Shown here: positions 23,720 through 32,237 of the stretch, piece by piece
Position numbering within the stretch: position 1 is the first letter of the stretch
How the letters are laid out: each line of letters starts with the position of its first letter
Origin: a bacterium
GTDB taxonomy: Bacteria; Bacillota; Clostridia; UBA1381
DNA length: 32,289 bases
Reading direction: 5' to 3'
Assembly: GCA_030536655.1 (NCBI GenBank)
Contig: JAUNPN010000021.1
Coordinates: 1 to 32,289, forward strand
Program-made: the position numbers and the translations under genes
The notes under the pieces: model-generated
What the model was told of the DNA's origin: nothing
The model's input: only the letters and a program-made list of their open reading frames with translations
Databases searched by the model: none

Positions 23720-25246
23720 ATGTTCAAATTTATTGCCGCGGCCGCAGCCGCAGTCTTAATATCCTCCGCTGCATATTCCGCATATGCAGCAGAGGGCGAT
23801 TATGCTGTGATTCTCAAGCATGAGCCGCAGGTCCTGCTTGCGGACGAAAGCTCCGGAGTTATCAGCCGCAGCGGCCGTGTGGTTGTTGTCAAATCATACA
23901 TGGACGCACTTTCTCTTGCTCCCGCTTCGGAAATTGAGTGTATCTTCGAGGACGGCATTGCTTATCTGCTTGATACCGAGGTTTCTGACGCACCTCCCGT
24001 GAACGATCCCTCATACGGCAGGCAATGGGGACTTGAAGCAATAAACGCTCCCTATGCGTGGGCAAAGGGTTTCACAGGAAATGGAGTTAAGGTAGGCATT
24101 GTTGACAGCGGAATGAAGCGCCCGTCGCACGCGGATCTGCCCATTCCGTCCTTATCGCTTAACGCAATCAGCAATGCCTCGGATTACACAGACTACGGCG
24201 ATAATCACGGTCACGGAACAAAGGTTGCCGGAATTATCGGAGCAATCGCAAATAACGCAACAGGCATCGCAGGCGTTGCCTATGACTCTGAGCTTGTTCC
24301 GATAAAGGTTACCGATGCCAAAACGCTTTCCATATCGGATATGATTGCCGGCTTTGAACGCGCAGTGGACTTCGGCTGCCAGGTCATAAACATGAGCCTT
24401 GGCTTCACCGAAAACAATACCCCGGACATAGCCGCTATAGGTTCACGCATTCAAAGAGCCGCAGACAAAGGCATAATCGTAGTTGCCGCCGCCGGAAACG
24501 ACGGCAACTCGACATACCAATATCCGGCATCCTACGATTGTGTTGTTTCGGTTGCAAGCATAGGAACCTCATCTTCAAACGATGCTCCGTCAACCTTTTC
24601 ACAGCACAACGATAAGGTGACGCTTGCAGCCCCCGGTTATCAGATTTATTCTACAAACCGCATTGGTACATACGGATACAGTGACGGCACTTCATTTTCA
24701 GCTCCCATGGTAAGCGCTGCCGCCGCAATCGCCAAGCAAATCAATCCGGCGATTACCCCGGACGAATTTATTGAGGCGCTTAAGCTCACATCAAGAGATG
24801 TGTACACAACCGGTTATGACGAATACACCGGATACGGAGTACTGGATTTGCAGGCTCTTACAGATTATCTGTTAAAGAACGCTCCAAGCATAACACCGTC
24901 CCCGGTGCCGACAGCTACGGCGATACCGGAGCCAACAGTTCCGCCCGAACCGACAGATGCCCCGGTGCCGGAAAAATCCGAACTCATTTATGACGGGGAA
25001 CGATACGTTCTGACAGCTGTTCATGAGCCATTTTCGTCACAGACACGCATAATTGCTGCATTTTATGAGGAAGAACGCCTTATCGCGGTAAAATCCGCAT
25101 ACGGTATTGAAGGAAACGAAATAAACAAGATTACATATCCGACAGAAGCCTCAATTACAAAGGCGGAGATTTTCGGCTGGGATTTTTCAGACAAAGAAAG
25201 ACCTGTTCCCGTATCGGACAAACAGACGGTTTATCTCAGCGAATAA
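23720..25246 (+). CDS. Secreted subtilisin-like serine protease (S8) with C-terminal beta module
   Basis: An extracellular endopeptidase. Signal peptide 1-23 (ending AYA), a short propeptide-like region to about 100, then a catalytic domain. The triad is complete: Asp129 in GIVDSG, His165 in HGHGTKVAG and Ser325 in GTSFSAP, with oxyanion Asn260 in AAGNDG. A Pro/Thr-rich linker (about 395-425) leads to an 80-residue C-terminal beta module with an AAFYEEERLIAVKS core. A similar module type is seen in clostridial secreted glycosidases. GGAAAG/AAAAGAG sequences precede the ATG 24 bp after pheA. Total 508 residues. A terminator follows. Substrate is unknown; surface-protein maturation or nutrient proteolysis are both possible. 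Confidence 0.92.
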   Translation: MFKFIAAAAAAVLISSAAYSAYAAEGDYAVILKHEPQVLLADESSGVISRSGRVVVVKSYMDALSLAPASEIECIFEDGIAYLLDTEVSDAPPVNDPSYGRQWGLEAINAPYAWAKGFTGNGVKVGIVDSGMKRPSHADLPIPSLSLNAISNASDYTDYGDNHGHGTKVAGIIGAIANNATGIAGVAYDSELVPIKVTDAKTLSISDMIAGFERAVDFGCQVINMSLGFTENNTPDIAAIGSRIQRAADKGIIVVAAAGNDGNSTYQYPASYDCVVSVASIGTSSSNDAPSTFSQHNDKVTLAAPGYQIYSTNRIGTYGYSDGTSFSAPMVSAAAAIAKQINPAITPDEFIEALKLTSRDVYTTGYDEYTGYGVLDLQALTDYLLKNAPSITPSPVPTATAIPEPTVPPEPTDAPVPEKSELIYDGERYVLTAVHEPFSSQTRIIAAFYEEERLIAVKSAYGIEGNEINKITYPTEASITKAEIFGWDFSDKERPVPVSDKQTVYLSE

Positions 25247-25269
25247 GACGATGCTTTAATGAGAATATA

Positions 25270-25316
25270 AAAAACAAGGCTGCCGCGCTGACTTTACGCG
25301 CAGCAGCCTTGTTTTA
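25270..25316 (+). terminator. Terminator after the subtilase, usable from both strands
   Basis: AAAACAAGGCTGC (25271-25283) pairs with GCAGCCTTGTTTT (25303-25315), and the loop side contains further GCG/CGC pairing. A run of T follows on each strand. It also closes the minus-strand tautomerase gene. Confidence 0.9.
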
Positions 25317-25336
25317 TCTTTTATAATTGTATGATT

Positions 25337-25678
25337 TTAAAAATTACCGCCGTTCCAGCCCCAATCGGATATCGGATGATATGTTACATATACCGCATTT
25401 CCGGGGATGCCAAGCTCTTTTTCATACAATTCACAGATCTGCCCTGTCATTTTATCGTAATCGACGGCAGAAGCGTTTCCGTAAAGGCTGACCGAAACAT
25501 ACGCGCCTTTATCAAGCTTCTTCCCCGCCATCCACAAATCATAATTATCCTCAATTCCCACCATAAGGTAAGCTTCGGTTTTATGAAGTGTTGTTACAGC
25601 CTTTCCAAGCTCTGATTTAATTTTCTCCTTCTTTTCCGGTGTTACCGGAACTGAAATTTTCGAATCAATAAACGGCAT
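25337..25678 (-). CDS. MIF-like tautomerase (phenylpyruvate tautomerase family)
   Basis: A 113-residue protein of the macrophage-migration-inhibitory-factor superfamily. The start MPFIDSKIS leaves the catalytic Pro as residue 1 after Met removal. The TEAYLMVGIEDN block and the Tyr/Trp-rich C-terminus (YHPISDWGWNGGNF) fit MIF homologues. It would catalyse keto-enol exchange of phenylpyruvate-like compounds, although the physiological substrate in bacteria is usually unknown. AGGAGGG precedes the ATG. It has its own promoter (25711-25739) and shares a bidirectional terminator with the subtilase. Location next to pheA, which makes phenylpyruvate, is suggestive but not proof. Confidence 0.85.
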   Translation of the reverse strand: MPFIDSKISVPVTPEKKEKIKSELGKAVTTLHKTEAYLMVGIEDNYDLWMAGKKLDKGAYVSVSLYGNASAVDYDKMTGQICELYEKELGIPGNAVYVTYHPISDWGWNGGNF

Positions 25679-25710
25679 TTTATTTCCCTCCTGATCTTTC
25701 CGTTATTTAT

Positions 25711-25739
25711 ATTATACCCTAAAACAAAACATAATGCAA
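25711..25739 (-). promoter_or_regulatory. Promoter of the MIF-like gene
   Basis: TTGCAT (complement of 25734-25739) and TATAAT (complement of 25711-25716) are separated by 17 bases. AGGAGGG and the ATG follow within 30-35 bases. Confidence 0.78.
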
Positions 25740-25760
25740 TAAAAAAATCAGACTGTTCCG

Positions 25761-25806
25761 CAAAAACATAAGACATTATCATTTACTGATAATGCCCTAT
25801 GTTTTT
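25761..25806 (-). terminator. Terminator of the second SLH gene
   Basis: On the minus strand AAAAACATAGGGCATTATCA pairs with TGATAATGTCTTATGTTTTT, with a few wobbles or mismatches, around a 6-base loop. It ends in a run of T. It lies 27 bp after the SLH stop codon. Confidence 0.85.
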
Positions 25807-25832
25807 CTGATATGATTGGAGTATTTATATAA

Positions 25833-28061
25833 TTACTTCTCCCTTGCAATTATGATTCTGATTCTGCCGCCGGCAGACTCCTCACTGTCATAATATGCGG
25901 TGAGAGTATAATTACCTTCTATTGCCTCATTAATTGAGATTTTACTATATGATAAAACGCCTGTTTCTTTATAGACAGCCACTTCGTCACTGAGCTTATA
26001 TGTTTCGCCGTCTATATCTATCGTAGTCTGCGTAAGATTCTTTCCCGTACCGCTGTAGCTCTTGAGCCCCGATACAACCGTAAACTTACCGTTATAGCTT
26101 CTGATTTTGCACGGTGATCCGTTTCCTGCTCCGGAAATTGCAATGCTTGCATTCTGCACGCTGCCGCCGACATCAACCTTAACAGTCCGCGTGCCGGCTG
26201 TACCGGACGCCGATGAGGTTATTATACCGTAGCTGTAAATATCTCCCGTTGCCGTACTGAGAATAAGCTCATCAATTTCACCGCTGCTGTTTTTGTGCAC
26301 GTAGCTTACCTTTCCATTGCTCAGGTTCATTCCGTCAAGTCTTTGCAGATATAATCTCTTGTACACCGGCTCATCCGACGAAATTGTACCGCCGGTATCA
26401 ATAATCTTACAGTCCTCGCTTACGTCATACGAACCGATTTTCAGATTATCGGCGTCTACAACTCCCGTTATACCGCCGCTCTGTACACTTGCAATGCCTG
26501 TTCCCGAGCTTGTTGTCGTCAGCTTCACCACTCTGCCCATATAATCGCTTGGATTATTCTTCACCGGATATTCGTATTCGTCTCCGTCCGGCGCGGCTAT
26601 CCTTACATAATAGCTTGAATAATCAGTGCTGTCGTTATTGCTGAAGCTCTTTTTTCCGGTTTCCAGAACATAACCGTAATGTACATCGGTTGATGCTGCC
26701 GAGCTTGTTACTACACCGGCAACAGTCTTTCCGTCCTTTCCAAGGCAGACGGTTATTGTATCGCCATATTTGAACGGTCCGCTTGAGGACAGGTCATTAT
26801 ATGCCTCAACTCCCTCAACCGTATATTCCTTGCCTGAAACCGTTACGGTTTTCGGATTATCTCTGGACGGCGACGCCGACTGATAAACTCCGGATACCTT
26901 TGTTGAATATGCCATTACTATATTAAGCTCATCACTGTAATATATAATATCATTGGTTTTCAAGCCTGACGATGTAACCTCATTGCCGTCACGCATATAT
27001 CTCGTGTCGGAATTGGTTGCAAAGCCCGTTCCCGAAACATATTTAACAGGTCCCTTAAGACTTCCCGTACTATATATACAGTAATCAATATCCCCGTCCG
27101 CATTGTACTTTACGCTTATAACATCACCCATTTCCATCCCGTTCCTCAACGCGGAATAGGTTGACTTCGTATTTTCCTTATAGCAAACGGTATCGTCCTT
27201 AAGCTCTATTTCGCTCATCAAACCGTTCCTGTAGCCTATTACAGTATCATCGAGCACCGAATAAATTACATACTTCTCGCTTCGGCTGTCCTCCGGCACA
27301 AAGCTGAGCAAATCCTTTGAATTTATAACCGCTATATCACCGCTCAGTCCGAGATAATCACTGCTGAAGCCGTCATAAGCGTTATATTTTCCCGATGTTG
27401 TGGTCACCTTGCCGCCGCTTCCGGATGGAACCTCAGTTATTACAACATCCTCAATAATCTCCGCGTCAAATACAGAGATAAGCTTTGAATTGCTGTCTGA
27501 ACGTTCTGTATTCAAAGCGTTGTATACCAGCCTTGCCACCTGACGCCTTGTAAGCGCAGCTCCGTAATCGCTGTCAACATTGTCCAGAAGCCCAATATTT
27601 TTTGCAAGATTTACCTGTCCGTGAGGATATGACGCTCCGAAACGCGAATCCTCATACCCAAGAACGCGGAGCATCATTGTCACGGCCTCCTCAAACGAAA
27701 CAGTATCATCGGGATGGAAACTTCCGTCCACAAAGCCCTTGAACAGTCCGTTTGAGGAACCGTTTAAAATATACGGCGCCGCCCAGGAGTAGGAGGGAAC
27801 ATCACTGAACGGAGAAACGCTCATACCAAGAGCGGTTTCGTCCTTGTAGGAGGACGAATTCACCGTAATTTTCGCCATTTCAGCGCGGGACACAGTACGG
27901 TCAAGTCCATAGCTGCCGCTGCCGTCACCCTGCATAATACCGAGCGAATCAAGGAGCGGCATTATATTATCATCATTCCATGAATCTGTGTCCGCATAAG
28001 CAGCGCCTCCGGCAGCGATACACGCCGCACAGACCGCCGCTGTTATATATTTCTTTAACAT
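25833..28061 (-). CDS. Second SLH-domain cell-surface protein
   Basis: A 742-residue secreted protein. Signal peptide 1-23 (ending AYA). SLH repeats lie at about 26-80 (weak, GLDRTVSRAEMAKI), 84-136 (GFVDGSFHPDDTVSFEEA) and 140-187 (third, ALTRRQVARLVYNAL). The rest is beta-rich with many Gly/Ser/Asp turns and no catalytic motif recognised. Overall design matches the larger SLH protein at 18353-21565, so the two are likely distant paralogues serving the same envelope. GGAGG sits 6-7 bases before the ATG. The upstream gap of about 120 bp is filled by a family 3 palindrome after the MacB-like gene. No clear separate promoter was found there, so readthrough is possible. Confidence 0.85.
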   Translation of the reverse strand: MLKKYITAAVCAACIAAGGAAYADTDSWNDDNIMPLLDSLGIMQGDGSGSYGLDRTVSRAEMAKITVNSSSYKDETALGMSVSPFSDVPSYSWAAPYILNGSSNGLFKGFVDGSFHPDDTVSFEEAVTMMLRVLGYEDSRFGASYPHGQVNLAKNIGLLDNVDSDYGAALTRRQVARLVYNALNTERSDSNSKLISVFDAEIIEDVVITEVPSGSGGKVTTTSGKYNAYDGFSSDYLGLSGDIAVINSKDLLSFVPEDSRSEKYVIYSVLDDTVIGYRNGLMSEIELKDDTVCYKENTKSTYSALRNGMEMGDVISVKYNADGDIDYCIYSTGSLKGPVKYVSGTGFATNSDTRYMRDGNEVTSSGLKTNDIIYYSDELNIVMAYSTKVSGVYQSASPSRDNPKTVTVSGKEYTVEGVEAYNDLSSSGPFKYGDTITVCLGKDGKTVAGVVTSSAASTDVHYGYVLETGKKSFSNNDSTDYSSYYVRIAAPDGDEYEYPVKNNPSDYMGRVVKLTTTSSGTGIASVQSGGITGVVDADNLKIGSYDVSEDCKIIDTGGTISSDEPVYKRLYLQRLDGMNLSNGKVSYVHKNSSGEIDELILSTATGDIYSYGIITSSASGTAGTRTVKVDVGGSVQNASIAISGAGNGSPCKIRSYNGKFTVVSGLKSYSGTGKNLTQTTIDIDGETYKLSDEVAVYKETGVLSYSKISINEAIEGNYTLTAYYDSEESAGGRIRIIIAREK

Positions 28062-28085
28062 ACTAATCCTCCATATATACTAACT

Positions 28086-28188
28086 GTAAAAGGAAGCAAG
28101 CCGCTTCCTCCCTCTTTTGAGGAACGCAGACGTATGTATGCTCTCTTTTCCGGAAGAGGGCGGAATTCACAGCTTATTTTTCCTTTAC
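28086..28188 (-). repeat. Family 3 palindromic repeat, copy 2
   Basis: Read on the minus strand it starts GTAAAGGAAAAATAAGC and ends GCTTGCTTCCTTTTAC. The outer arms pair (GTAAAGG/CCTTTTAC, allowing one bulge), as do the inner arms (CCCTCTT/AAGAGGG). Compared with copy 1, arm sequences differ but pairing is kept. The first bases overlap the stop codon of the permease gene. No U tract follows. Confidence 0.7.
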
Positions 28189-29372
28189 TCAAATTTAAGT
28201 GCGTCTATCGGATTTAACTGTGCGGCCTTTCTTGCCGGAAGAAATCCGAATGCCACACCTATTCCTACGGATACAAAGAACGCAACGGCTACCGCTCCGA
28301 CAGACGGCACAACCGCCATATCAAGAACCTTTCCTGCCGCAAAGGATACAACGCATCCCAAAATAATTCCAAATATACCGCCCATGCAGCTCACTGTTCC
28401 GGCTTCAATTACAAACTGCATCATAATATGCTTATGCTTTGCGCCAAGAGATTTCCTTATACCGATTTCTCTTGTTCTCTCAGTTACCGATACAAGCATG
28501 ATATTCATAATTCCTATGCCGCCGACAAGAAGTGAAATTGCCGCTATCGCGATAAGCACAGTCCCCATTGAATCCATCATGCTCGACATATTGTCAATCA
28601 TAGAAAGCATGGAGGTTACGGTATAATAGTCCGAATCGCCTATCTTATCCTGCAAAAGCACCTTTAACGACGTCACCGCCGAGGTTACAACATCCTCGTT
28701 CACTGCGGAAACCGTATAGCTGCCTATTGTTGATGTTACGCTTGCTTTCGCTGCCGTCGTATACGGAATATATACAACGTCATCCGCCGACGACTGGGTT
28801 GAATCCTCTGTCTGCTCCAGAACTCCGACTATCTTATACGGAACACCGTTTATTTTAAGCTCCTTATCCAATGCCGCAGATGCACTGTTGAAGAAGTACA
28901 GAGCCTGATACGTTCCTATAACACAGGTTTTAAGCTCTCTTTCACAGTCAATATACTGCAAAAAACGTCCAAAAGACATCTCTAAATTCTTAATATCCGC
29001 ATACGACTCCGCAACGCCGGTGCAGGATGAGGTTATCGAGTCATCCCCCGAATCCGAGGTCTTAAGCGTGCCGCTGAGCGTAACGTTCGGCGAAACATTT
29101 GTAAAAAGCTGAGTATTACTGTCAATCCAGTCAAACATTTCCTGAGGTTCAACCTTCTTGGTGGTTCCGCGCGAGCGGATGCTTACCGTAATAGTATTCG
29201 TACCCATCTCCTGAAAGGTGCTTGTAACCTCGCCGGTAAGTCCGTTCATTACGCTTACAAGAATAATAACCGCCGCAATACCGATGATTATGCCGAGCAT
29301 TGTCAGGAATGAACGCATCTTGTTATTGATTATACTCGAAAGCGCCATAGAAAAGCATTTACGAAATCCCAT
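28185..29372 (-). CDS. MacB-like ABC transporter permease
   Basis: The membrane part of a MacAB/YknXYZ-type exporter. One N-terminal helix (about 21-43, FLTMLGIIIGIAAVIILV) is followed by a large extracytoplasmic domain (about 44-265) and three C-terminal helices with the FtsX pattern. TERTREIGIRKSLGAK, just after the second helix, is the typical coupling segment. The end LPARKAAQLNPIDALKFE is the classic MacB C-terminus. Length is 395 residues, normal for Gram-positive stand-alone permeases. The ATG overlaps the ATPase stop codon by one base (TGATG). The substrate (a peptide, antimicrobial or lipid) cannot be read from sequence. Confidence 0.93.
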   Translation of the reverse strand: MGFRKCFSMALSSIINNKMRSFLTMLGIIIGIAAVIILVSVMNGLTGEVTSTFQEMGTNTITVSIRSRGTTKKVEPQEMFDWIDSNTQLFTNVSPNVTLSGTLKTSDSGDDSITSSCTGVAESYADIKNLEMSFGRFLQYIDCERELKTCVIGTYQALYFFNSASAALDKELKINGVPYKIVGVLEQTEDSTQSSADDVVYIPYTTAAKASVTSTIGSYTVSAVNEDVVTSAVTSLKVLLQDKIGDSDYYTVTSMLSMIDNMSSMMDSMGTVLIAIAAISLLVGGIGIMNIMLVSVTERTREIGIRKSLGAKHKHIMMQFVIEAGTVSCMGGIFGIILGCVVSFAAGKVLDMAVVPSVGAVAVAFFVSVGIGVAFGFLPARKAAQLNPIDALKFE

Positions 29373-30106
29373 CAGGCGCCCTCCTCTCCGGCGCGCAGCT
29401 GCTGCGCAACGCGTTTGTCACCCATCGCAGGTCCGTCATAAACTATATGTCCGTCCGTTATTCTTATTACCCTTTTAGCCTGTGCTGCAATTGAATTATC
29501 ATGAGTAATCAGCACAATAGTATTACCCTCTTTATGAAGCTGCTGAAGAAACAGCATAACCTCGCGTCCCGTTGCCGAATCCAAGGCTCCGGTCGGCTCA
29601 TCGGCAAGAATGACCGAAGGGTCGCCCGCAAGCGCACGTGCAATCGAAACCCTCTGCTGCTGACCGCCCGAAAGCTGAGACGGAAGATTTTTTGCTTTTT
29701 TATCCAGTCCTACTCTTGCAAGCGATTTCAACGCTCTTTCCCTCTGCTCCGCATCACTGAACCCGCCGTACAGCAGCGGCAGTTCCACATTCTCCAGCAC
29801 TGTAAGCTTCGGAATAAGATTATACTGCTGAAATATAAAGCCGAGCATCTTATTTCTTACCTCCGCAAGTTCATCTGCGGAATATCCGGATATGTCTCGT
29901 CCGTTCAGAAGATAAGTTCCTTTTGTCGGCACGTCAAGGCAGCCTATGATATTCATACAGGTTGACTTTCCCGAGCCGGACTGACCGACAATCGCTACAA
30001 ATTCTCCGCGTTCTATTGTAAGCGATATTCCGTCCAATGCATGAACCTCTGTATCTCCCATATGATATATTTTGTATATGTCTTTAAGTTCTACCAAAGG
30101 AGGCAT
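29372..30106 (-). CDS. MacB/LolD-type ABC transporter ATPase
   Basis: Powers the MacAB-like exporter. Walker A GQSGSGKST is at 41-49, the Q-loop Gln at 93, signature LSGGQ at 145-149, Walker B VILADE at 165-170, and the switch His at 202 in LITHD. Length is 244 residues. The upstream adaptor gene ends 14 bp before it, and its stop codon overlaps the AAGGAGG ribosome binding site of this gene. The C-terminal extension after about 225 is short and charged. Family members act as mechanotransmitters rather than classical pumps; that is family knowledge. Confidence 0.94.
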   Translation of the reverse strand: MPPLVELKDIYKIYHMGDTEVHALDGISLTIERGEFVAIVGQSGSGKSTCMNIIGCLDVPTKGTYLLNGRDISGYSADELAEVRNKMLGFIFQQYNLIPKLTVLENVELPLLYGGFSDAEQRERALKSLARVGLDKKAKNLPSQLSGGQQQRVSIARALAGDPSVILADEPTGALDSATGREVMLFLQQLHKEGNTIVLITHDNSIAAQAKRVIRITDGHIVYDGPAMGDKRVAQQLRAGEEGA

Positions 30107-30120
30107 TTTTACTTACCTCC

Positions 30121-32148
30121 TTACCTTCCGCCGGGAGCGCCGCCGCCACCGCCGCCGGGCATTCCGCCCATTTGAGCTTCTGCTTCGGCTGTGCCGCTGG
30201 TTTCATTTCCGCTTGCACTGTTTGCGCCCTTAATCTCATCGCCTTCATTAAGACCTGACTTGACCTCAATAAAATCGGTATCATTTATTCCGGTTTCAAT
30301 CTTCACACTCTTGTAGCCCTCCGGCGCATGGTCGTTTTCTTCTGTCTTATCACCCTTAACATATACAACATTGCCGCGGTTTACAGCAGAAACAGGAATT
30401 GCAACGACGTTTTCCACGCTTTCCACAACAATCGAAGCATCGACATTCATACCCGGAAGCAAATCTCCGTATTCTTCGATTTTTACCTTAACCGGATAAG
30501 TAGTTACACCATTGGAAGCCGTTCCGTTTACGCCCACCTTCTCAACAACACCCTTAAACTCACCTTCAACCGCATCTGCGGTTATTTTAACCTCCTGACC
30601 CACCTGTACCTTCCTTATGCTTGACTCATCTATCGCAAGCTCAAAGCTGAGACTTGAAAGGTCATAGATAATTGCCATTTGTGATGTGTTGGAGTTATTT
30701 CCCGAATTCTCAAGCTTATCTCCCGCCTTCACGTTCTTTATTACCACTGTTCCCTCTATCGGAGATTTTATTGTATAGTTTTCCAGCTTTTTATTTGCTT
30801 GATCCAGCTGAAGCTTTGCATTATCGAGTTCCAGCGCCGCCGTTTTTACCGAATTGCTCTGCGAACGCGCGGTTTTCTCATATGAGGACTTTGCCTCGTC
30901 CAATGTCCTCTGCGCCTTCTGTACTTCAGAATTTTTAGCAGTTTCATCATTCTTTAATATAGTATCTCTCAGGCTCATTTCCGCGCTGTCCATTTCAAGA
31001 GCCGCATTCGCAAGAGTATTTCCAAGACTGTCGGAGCTCATATTCACCACTACAGTTCCCTCATATACTTTGTCATTTGCCTGAATATTGGTGGAATAAA
31101 TCTTGCCCTGTGTCTTTGCGGTTATAGTCGATGTATCAATATATTCAAAATTAGCCGTATTCTGACAGCTTATTCCGTTAACCGTTACAGACGCACTGTC
31201 CGAGGTTGTAAGCGCGCCCGGATTCTTTACCTCAACAGTAACATACCTTACAATAGCGTGTGACGCGGTTGATACCTCCGCGCTGCTTACATTGGTGACC
31301 GTTCCGTAAATCTCGCCGCTTTGTCCGGCAATTTTTACCGACGCTCCGCTGCCGTTAGAAATCTTATCCGCATCTGCGGTATTGAACGGCACAGAAAGCT
31401 TCATATATGTATCGTTATACACCTCTGCTATTTTTGTACCATTGCTCACATTGTCGCCGTTTTTAACAAAAACCTCTTTAACCGTTCCTCCGCAGTCAGA
31501 AACAATATTAAGGTTTTCCATGTCATCGGACGCCTCCTGATACGAACGCTTTGCCTTCTCAAGACTGTTTGCCGCTTTCTGAACCTCGGTATCCTTGCTG
31601 CCGAGCTGACGCACCGTATCCGCAAGACTCTGCTCCGCGTTAAGCAATGTATTTTTTACCTTCAGCAGCTCACCGGAGGTATCCTTATTATTATATACTG
31701 CATCCTCATATGACATCTGTGCCTTTATAATAGAATTTTTCGCACTTTCAACACTGTTCTGCGCATCGTCCGCTTCTATAGTATAAAGTACCTGATCTTT
31801 TACAACCTTGTCGCCCTCGTTAAAGTTATCCGTAAGAACTTCACCGGTTACCATCGCCGACACGTCATACGAATCATTTGCCTCAACGCTTGACGAGCCG
31901 GTTACTGTATTCTGTATACTGCGCCTCTCGGCTTTCACCATTGTAATCTGATTGTTTTTTCCTTTTTGATTGTGTTGCACAACAAAGAAGCTTGATACTG
32001 CCGCCGCAATAACAACAATTGCCGCAATAATAATTACCAGCTTCCTTTTCTTCTTTGGAATAGAGATTTTAAATTTCTTTTTCGGCTTTTTCTCAGCCGA
32101 GCCGGTTCCATTCTCCGGCGACGTCGGTTCGGTAACTGACATTTCCAT
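30121..32148 (-). CDS. Double-length MacA/HlyD-like membrane-fusion adaptor
   Basis: The adaptor of the export system, 675 residues against about 380-420 for typical MacA or YknX. A basic Lys-rich N-terminus (20-36) precedes one membrane helix (37-57). A lipoyl half (about 96-127), a coiled-coil hairpin (about 130-213) and the second lipoyl half (about 215-243, IVSDCGGTVKEVFVKNGD) lead to a beta-barrel. The same set then appears again: lipoyl half 340-370 (ITAKTQGKIYS), coiled coil 375-458, lipoyl half 458-498 (IKSPIEGTVV), barrel 500-580 and a membrane-proximal part. A Gly/Pro-rich tail ends it (GGMPGG onward). The ATG at 32148 is chosen because AGGAGG lies 7 bases upstream; the ATG at 32193 has no site. 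First gene of the operon. Confidence 0.9.
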   Translation of the reverse strand: MEMSVTEPTSPENGTGSAEKKPKKKFKISIPKKKRKLVIIIAAIVVIAAAVSSFFVVQHNQKGKNNQITMVKAERRSIQNTVTGSSSVEANDSYDVSAMVTGEVLTDNFNEGDKVVKDQVLYTIEADDAQNSVESAKNSIIKAQMSYEDAVYNNKDTSGELLKVKNTLLNAEQSLADTVRQLGSKDTEVQKAANSLEKAKRSYQEASDDMENLNIVSDCGGTVKEVFVKNGDNVSNGTKIAEVYNDTYMKLSVPFNTADADKISNGSGASVKIAGQSGEIYGTVTNVSSAEVSTASHAIVRYVTVEVKNPGALTTSDSASVTVNGISCQNTANFEYIDTSTITAKTQGKIYSTNIQANDKVYEGTVVVNMSSDSLGNTLANAALEMDSAEMSLRDTILKNDETAKNSEVQKAQRTLDEAKSSYEKTARSQSNSVKTAALELDNAKLQLDQANKKLENYTIKSPIEGTVVIKNVKAGDKLENSGNNSNTSQMAIIYDLSSLSFELAIDESSIRKVQVGQEVKITADAVEGEFKGVVEKVGVNGTASNGVTTYPVKVKIEEYGDLLPGMNVDASIVVESVENVVAIPVSAVNRGNVVYVKGDKTEENDHAPEGYKSVKIETGINDTDFIEVKSGLNEGDEIKGANSASGNETSGTAEAEAQMGGMPGGGGGGAPGGR

Positions 32149-32237
32149 GTGAAAGCCTCCTGTAACGATTTTGATATATTTATTGTAAATCATTTCCCTT
32201 AAACGAACCTTAAATTTTATTTTAACGTTTTGTTACA

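Noticed and set aside
29501-29965. Plus-strand frame of 154 residues inside the ABC ATPase gene
   Set aside because: Shadow of the Walker-motif gene; Arg/Cys-rich nonsense composition.
32149-32193. 15-residue N-terminal extension of the adaptor
   Set aside because: AGGAGG lies at the right distance from the ATG at 32148 and nothing supports the upstream start.
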